Source: a virus. From it: a stretch of 34,730 bases of DNA. The translations under genes and the position numbers were made by a program. Where the stretch lies: IMG/VR virus record IMGVR_UViG_3300033153_010880, positions 1-34,730 of that record. One strand, written 5' to 3'. The notes under the pieces are model-generated. The model saw nothing but the letters and a program-made list of their open reading frames with translations, searched no databases and had not been told where the DNA came from. Shown here one piece after another: positions 31,503-34,730 of the stretch (positions are counted from its first letter, which is position 1; each line of letters opens with the position of its first letter).

Positions 31503-31691
31503 TCAACCTGGTCTACAATTACTATCAAACAGCTTAATAGTAGCTCTATGTCCCTTAATCTCTTCAATCATCGGCTCTAGATACTGCACTAGATCAGTTA
31601 CGGATGTAATACGCTGATCATCTCCAAAGAGATATGGATAAACAGCCTTATACTTTGCTATTTCCTGTTCAATCTTTTCTAAATCTAGCAT
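31503..31691 (-). CDS. 62-residue small protein, end of the miniprotein operon
   Basis: This helical acidic protein (LDLEKIEQEIAKYKAVYPYL) is the last gene of the leftward miniprotein string and overlaps the gene before it by 7 bases. The final residues FDSNCRPG look irregular; a different frame just beyond would read VDLDDIPIT. Function unknown. Confidence 0.55.
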   Translation of the reverse strand: MLDLEKIEQEIAKYKAVYPYLFGDDQRITSVTDLVQYLEPMIEEIKGHRATIKLFDSNCRPG

Positions 31692-31993
31692 TTTTTAACC
31701 CTCTTTTTTATACCTTCCAATTCCTCATCGCTACATATTTCTGTAAGCTCAGATAAAAGACTATTATTATATTTTATAAGCTTTTGAGATTGGCCTTGAG
31801 CCGTTGAAACAGCTTTAATTAACAATTCTTGTTGTCCTCTTAATGCATCAATATTTCCTTGATATATATTATTATTTTCACGCAAAACTTTTTTATCATG
31901 AAAACAAAAATACCAAATTGATAGTATATGCATGATCCCAATAATCACATTCATTCCGAATACTACAATCATCATTTCATTAATTCCCATCAT
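31685..31993 (-). CDS. Membrane-anchored helical protein
   Basis: This 102-residue protein has an N-terminal membrane segment (about 6-30, MMIVVFGMNVIIGIMHILSI) followed by a helical, Gln/Leu-rich region and a Lys-rich end. The start overlaps the stop of the 22-residue peptide gene (ATGA). Topology is similar to small holin/antiholin-type proteins, but no family is recognised. Confidence 0.55.
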   Translation of the reverse strand: MMGINEMMIVVFGMNVIIGIMHILSIWYFCFHDKKVLRENNNIYQGNIDALRGQQELLIKAVSTAQGQSQKLIKYNNSLLSELTEICSDEELEGIKKRVKKC

Positions 31994-32058
31994 AATCCCC
32001 CATCATTTTTTAAAACCAAAACAACAAACACAAATAGAATTATTAAATCAATCTGCAT
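31990..32058 (-). CDS. 22-residue hydrophobic peptide
   Basis: The product is MQIDLIILFVFVVLVLKNDG followed by two residues, essentially one membrane helix. GAGGGG lies 5 bases before ATG 32058, and the stop overlaps the next start (ATGA), so it is placed as a real gene in the string. Too short for homology claims. Confidence 0.5.
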   Translation of the reverse strand: MQIDLIILFVFVVLVLKNDGGL

Positions 32059-32060
32059 TT

Positions 32061-32279
32061 TTACCCCTCTTTGTTCATACAAAGTTCGCACCAAACACGA
32101 AAATCACCATACCCATATGGAACAGCATGCATCATATAAGCTCCGCCATAATAAACTGGCTTACCACAATCATGACAAATATTTTTTTTGGCTTCTATCA
32201 TTCCTTCATATATTATTTTACTAGTTTCTTCACATTCCTTGTTATGCCATTCAGATATTTTTACCGGATAAATACTCAT
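32061..32279 (-). CDS. 72-residue zinc-binding miniprotein
   Basis: This protein has ICHDCGKPVYYGGAYMM (34-50) and CELC (64-67), two CxxC pairs that would bind one zinc. The start overlaps the previous stop (ATGA) and follows GGGGGAAG. Function unknown; similar miniproteins in phages often bind host proteins. Confidence 0.65.
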   Translation of the reverse strand: MSIYPVKISEWHNKECEETSKIIYEGMIEAKKNICHDCGKPVYYGGAYMMHAVPYGYGDFRVWCELCMNKEG

Positions 32280-32449
32280 TTCTTCCCCCTAATTTTTTCT
32301 ACCCAATCAGGATGCTTTTTATGATTAAGCGGTGACTCATGACATTTGTTTTCACATACCGCATAATACCCTTCTCGGCTTCTGTCATCTGCAATAACCT
32401 TACCCCCGCATGTTTTGCATTGCACATCTTCTAAATAATAATTACTCAC
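32276..32449 (-). CDS. 57-residue zinc-ribbon miniprotein
   Basis: This protein has CKTCGGKV (11-18) and CENKC (32-36), likely a zinc ribbon, then a His/Lys-rich tail. GTG 32449 is chosen because AGGGGT lies 5 bases upstream and it overlaps the preceding stop; a longer form from 32521 would lie inside the upstream gene. Function unknown. Confidence 0.6.
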   Translation of the reverse strand: MSNYYLEDVQCKTCGGKVIADDRSREGYYAVCENKCHESPLNHKKHPDWVEKIRGKK

Positions 32450-32651
32450 TTTTACCCCTAATTTTCTTCCATTCGCTTTCAGAATAAAATCCTGTTTTAT
32501 ATTCGCTATCACGACGAACACAAATTTGCTTTACTTCCGTTCCGTTTACACTCATGCCGACCGTATTAGAAAAATTATAATCTTTGCAGGTGTAGCCTAC
32601 ATTCGGTTTGAATATGTAAAAAAATAATGTTGCTGTTATTATTATTTTCAT
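32442..32651 (-). CDS. Small secreted protein
   Basis: This 69-residue protein starts with MKIIITATLFFYIFKPNVGY, a short signal-like hydrophobic segment. A polar domain with two Cys (in TCKDYN and KQICVRRD) may form a disulphide outside the cytoplasm. ATG 32651 has GGGGGG about 5 bases upstream and overlaps the previous stop (ATGA). No lipobox. Function unknown. Confidence 0.55.
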   Translation of the reverse strand: MKIIITATLFFYIFKPNVGYTCKDYNFSNTVGMSVNGTEVKQICVRRDSEYKTGFYSESEWKKIRGKSE

Positions 32652-32791
32652 AATTCCCCCCAATCATAACCAAAAGCAAATGGTCCAACACCAATAACAA
32701 AAAATGACTCTTCAAAATCTAAACCTATTGCTAAGGCCCACTTCTTAATATCAAAATCCGCAAAAAAACCTCTCACCCCATTAAATGGCAT
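32648..32791 (-). CDS. 47-residue first gene of the miniprotein operon
   Basis: This gene starts at ATG 32791 with GGGAGG 4 bases upstream; its stop overlaps the next start (ATGA). The product, beginning MPFNGVRGFFADFDIKKWAL, is aromatic- and acid-rich and ends FGYDWGEL. No family recognised. It is the first gene downstream of the repeat array, so its promoter probably lies among the repeats; a weak TTGCAT/TATGAG pair, 17 bases apart, is visible near 32825-32855. Confidence 0.55.
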   Translation of the reverse strand: MPFNGVRGFFADFDIKKWALAIGLDFEESFFVIGVGPFAFGYDWGEL

Positions 32792-32864
32792 ACCACCACC
32801 TCCCACATAGTTTATCTCTAAACCTTCTCATAGCGTGTGATTAATTTTTATGCAATACGAAATA

Positions 32865-33084
32865 AACCTGTCGAACCTGTACGAACCTGTACAGGACCTG
32901 TACATGCTTTTGTCAGGTTAAGTTATTAATAATAAAAAAAAAAAATATAACCTGTACATAAATGGGGGGGGGTACGTCCCTAAATAGGGGTATAGCCCCC
33001 TTGTCTTTTTGTACAGGATTGATGTTTCGTGAATTATCTCGGGGAGTAAACCTGTAAAATGCTTGTACAGGTTGTGTACAGGTT
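32865..33084. repeat. AACCTGTAC repeat array with A-rich tract (candidate replication origin)
   Basis: Nine copies or near-copies of AACCTGTAC occur here. Forward copies start at 32865 (partial), 32874, 32884, 32895, 32949 and 33049 (partial). Reverse copies lie at 33011 (shorter), 33065 and 33076. The third forms a full palindrome CCTGTACAGG at 32886-32895. The first four are spaced 9-11 bases, about one helix turn. An AT-rich stretch with a run of 12 A lies at 32918-32950. This is the makeup of iteron origins: initiator sites next to an easily melted region. The gap 32792-33101 holds no gene. An operator array for a repressor is the main alternative. Confidence 0.6.
32964..33001. other. G-run and alternative hairpins inside the repeat array
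   Basis: A run of nine G (32964-32972) is followed by CCCTA-AA-TAGGG (perfect small hairpin) and AGGGG-tatag-CCCCT, then a T-rich stretch. The G-run could pair with CCCCC at 32996-33000 instead, so several structures exclude one another. The last hairpin also resembles a weak rightward terminator. It could be a replication-start or terminator structure. Confidence 0.4.
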
Positions 33085-33101
33085 TGCCAGCTTGTACGTT
33101 T

Positions 33102-34730
33102 TCAATCTGGCTGGCGCTTTATAGTTTTTTTGTATTTTCCCAATACTATAAACCGCTTATCTTCTAAGATAGCCGAACGAAGAGACCTTAGCAAGTACTC
33201 GTCTTCCTTTTTCCTAAAGAATTTTCTAGTGAACTCGGCAAAAGGAACCGCACCTGTGGATAACTCAGAGGCCGCCTTGATAACCGCTTTTTCTACGGGG
33301 TCGTCTTCATTGGTAAAAAGCTCGATACTTCGAAGCGCCATGTACTCGGCCAAATCTGCACCAAAGTTTAAATCCTCTTTTAAGATTTGTATTTTCTTAG
33401 ATGGCCTATTAAGAGCCGCCACTCTGGCTGCAAACTCTGTGGCCTTGTCCATAGCAAAATGAAAGAATTGTTTATTGTCTCCAAAGTTTTCTTTATGAGC
33501 TTTCATTTTTTCCCAAAGACTCCATGAGTATTCAATCATTTCGTCAGAGATAGTTACATTGGCGTAGACACCTTCACCACTAAGAGCGCTCATATGAGTT
33601 TTGAAAAATCTAACGTCGTCGTCTCTAAGTATCTTGTAGGTCGATGATTTAAACCGAACCTTGTAGAGCTCTTTATCCACCTCTTTACGTTTCAGATAAA
33701 CGAACGAAGGCCGACGGATAAACCCGCCACCATAAAAAGCATTAGACCGATACGAGTCGAAAGTTTTAAACGTGTCATTAAGTACCATATTGATAAACGG
33801 CTCTTTAATCTTTTCGATGGTAGCACCTGTCACTGCAGTACGGCCTACGATCTCACCACCACGTCCTGTGGAGTATGCAGTAAGGAATGTTTCCTTAGCT
33901 GAGAAAGTGCCCTCAGAGTTGAGAAATTGAGCCCCCTCGTCCAGAAAAAGGTTTTGAGTCCTTTTCTGTGAGAGTTCTTTAAGGAGCGCCTTGTTGCTAT
34001 CTGGGAACTTGTCAGTTAATCCCGTAAGCCTATCGTCGATACGACGCACCTCTTTATTGAACTGGTGCATATTGAAACTTTTGCCAGAGATAGGGTGGCC
34101 TAGTTGCTGCATTAGAAAGTTTAGGTTAGTCCCGCCAAAGTAAAGCTTGCCTCCAAACAAGTAAGCAGGGAGTAGCTGGGTGTAAAACATAGTGGCGGCC
34201 TCTGGCTCCATGTTTGCCCTTTTGATAGCAAGCTCTACAATCTCACCGGCCCTACCTGGAGCTAGGGGCATTGGACCTTTACGAATATCCTTTTGGGTGC
34301 TCACTGGTTTATTTAAAAATCCAAAGTCTACCACCGGTTCAACGTATCCAAAGTCTGTGGCCTCATGACGTACCGACCCCCAATGAAAAGAATAGTTAGA
34401 ACTCTTCAGGCCCGACCTATTTAACATCCACTGCTTGTTGGTGATCTTAGGCTTTTGCCCTGTTCTGACTTCCCACTTTGTTTGGTTTAAAAATTTATCT
34501 GCTAACTTCAGGGCGTCGTCTAAAGTAAAGCTATCATTTAATAACAGCATGTATTTCGACCAGGGTGTTTCATCGTCCCAGTAGTCTTCAGGAAAATAAG
34601 ACAACAACTTGACACACTCGTCAAAAGGTGGTACATCGACGACCTCAGTTACCTTAGGTTTTCTATTACACCCACAAAGCACCTCTCTTATAAAGGCCTT
34701 TGGTAACTCACTTAGCTTACCCAAACGACC
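33102..34730 (-). CDS. Primase-polymerase/helicase, C-terminal part (begins at 546 across the join)
   Basis: This is the remainder of the 686-residue replication protein, ending in TGA at 33104-33102; the last 114 bases duplicate 1-114. After the prim-pol domain comes a PriCT-like helical stretch (about residues 175-230), then an ATPase region resembling DUF3987 primase-helicases. GHPISGKS at about 355-362 fits Walker A (GxxxxGKS), and LFLDEG at about 405-410 fits Walker B. The protein therefore probably primes and unwinds DNA as a single polypeptide. I see no separate DNA polymerase or helicase gene, so replication probably recruits the host polymerase. The TTG at 34724 is an internal codon, not a start. 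The AACCTGTAC repeat array begins 18 bases beyond the stop, a sensible place for an origin used by this protein. Confidence 0.85.
   Translation of the reverse strand, partial: GRLGKLSELPKAFIREVLCGCNRKPKVTEVVDVPPFDECVKLLSYFPEDYWDDETPWSKYMLLLNDSFTLDDALKLADKFLNQTKWEVRTGQKPKITNKQWMLNRSGLKSSNYSFHWGSVRHEATDFGYVEPVVDFGFLNKPVSTQKDIRKGPMPLAPGRAGEIVELAIKRANMEPEAATMFYTQLLPAYLFGGKLYFGGTNLNFLMQQLGHPISGKSFNMHQFNKEVRRIDDRLTGLTDKFPDSNKALLKELSQKRTQNLFLDEGAQFLNSEGTFSAKETFLTAYSTGRGGEIVGRTAVTGATIEKIKEPFINMVLNDTFKTFDSYRSNAFYGGGFIRRPSFVYLKRKEVDKELYKVRFKSSTYKILRDDDVRFFKTHMSALSGEGVYANVTISDEMIEYSWSLWEKMKAHKENFGDNKQFFHFAMDKATEFAARVAALNRPSKKIQILKEDLNFGADLAEYMALRSIELFTNEDDPVEKAVIKAASELSTGAVPFAEFTRKFFRKKEDEYLLRSLRSAILEDKRFIVLGKYKKTIKRQPD
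34617..34730. repeat. 114-bp direct repeat of the window ends (copy 2)
   Basis: This is an exact second copy of bases 1-114. It should be counted once in the biological genome. Confidence 0.95.

Noticed and set aside
32865-33084. CRISPR array
   Set aside because: Repeats are only about 9 bases, occur in both orientations, and have no uniform spacers.
1-34730. Lysogeny genes (integrase, excisionase, attachment site)
   Set aside because: None were found. The single XRE-type protein sits in the early operon and is not evidence of temperate life.

Overview
The window is best read as one complete genome of a short-tailed (podovirus-like) double-stranded DNA phage, unit length 34,616 bp, cut open inside a gene. 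The last 114 bases repeat the first 114 exactly, and joining the ends restores a single uninterrupted 686-codon primase-polymerase/helicase gene. This looks like a circular assembly overlap rather than true phage ends. I see no integrase, no recognisable lysogeny repressor and no tRNA, so a lytic lifestyle is more likely. The host is probably a Gram-negative bacterium with AT-rich DNA: there are two lipobox lipoproteins, Shine-Dalgarno sites of the AAGGAG type, sigma70-like promoters and a small M15 peptidase endolysin. The sequence does not identify the species.

Layout. (1) About 0.6-3.6 kb, rightward: early replication and recombination genes (Sak4-like ATPase, SSB-like protein with an acidic tip, HNH nuclease, XRE-type regulator, Gp157-like protein, two small genes), closed by a hairpin terminator. 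(2) 28.86 down to 3.7 kb, leftward: a roughly 25 kb late operon starting at a sigma70-like promoter. Its order is small terminase candidate, beta-rich fibre/virion protein, NeuB/PseI-type sugar acid synthase, a 118-aa protein, large terminase, zinc ribbon, portal, scaffold, major capsid, decoration proteins with a Maf/DUF115-type glycosyltransferase among them, a C2H2 zinc-finger protein, adaptor, tail hub, three to four ejection proteins and a tail fibre. After a terminator come a PseB-type dehydratase, a short Gfo/Idh oxidoreductase, a CMP-sugar-type cytidylyltransferase, a class III aminotransferase, a PseH-like acetyltransferase and small membrane proteins that may be lysis genes. (3) 29.1-30.8 kb, rightward: two lipoproteins, one a proline-linker alpha/beta hydrolase, plus a zinc-knuckle miniprotein. 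(4) 32.8 down to 30.9 kb, leftward: a string of tiny overlapping genes and the endolysin. (5) 32.86-33.08 kb: nine copies of an AACCTGTAC-type repeat around an A-rich tract, a candidate replication origin or operator array. (6) 33.1 kb through the ends to 546: the primase-polymerase/helicase.

The most interesting feature is a dispersed set of genes that together look like a phage-encoded nonulosonic-acid (pseudaminic/legionaminic-like) sugar pathway: 4,6-dehydratase, oxidoreductase, aminotransferase, acetyltransferase, PEP-condensing synthase and cytidylyltransferase. A Maf-like transferase sits between capsid-decoration genes. In bacteria, Maf proteins are associated with putting such sugars on flagellin, so the arrangement suggests a virion glycosylation system. 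That role is inference from family and position. A second notable point is a perfect 13-bp tandem duplication that appears to have shifted the frame of a virion protein gene near 16.86 kb.
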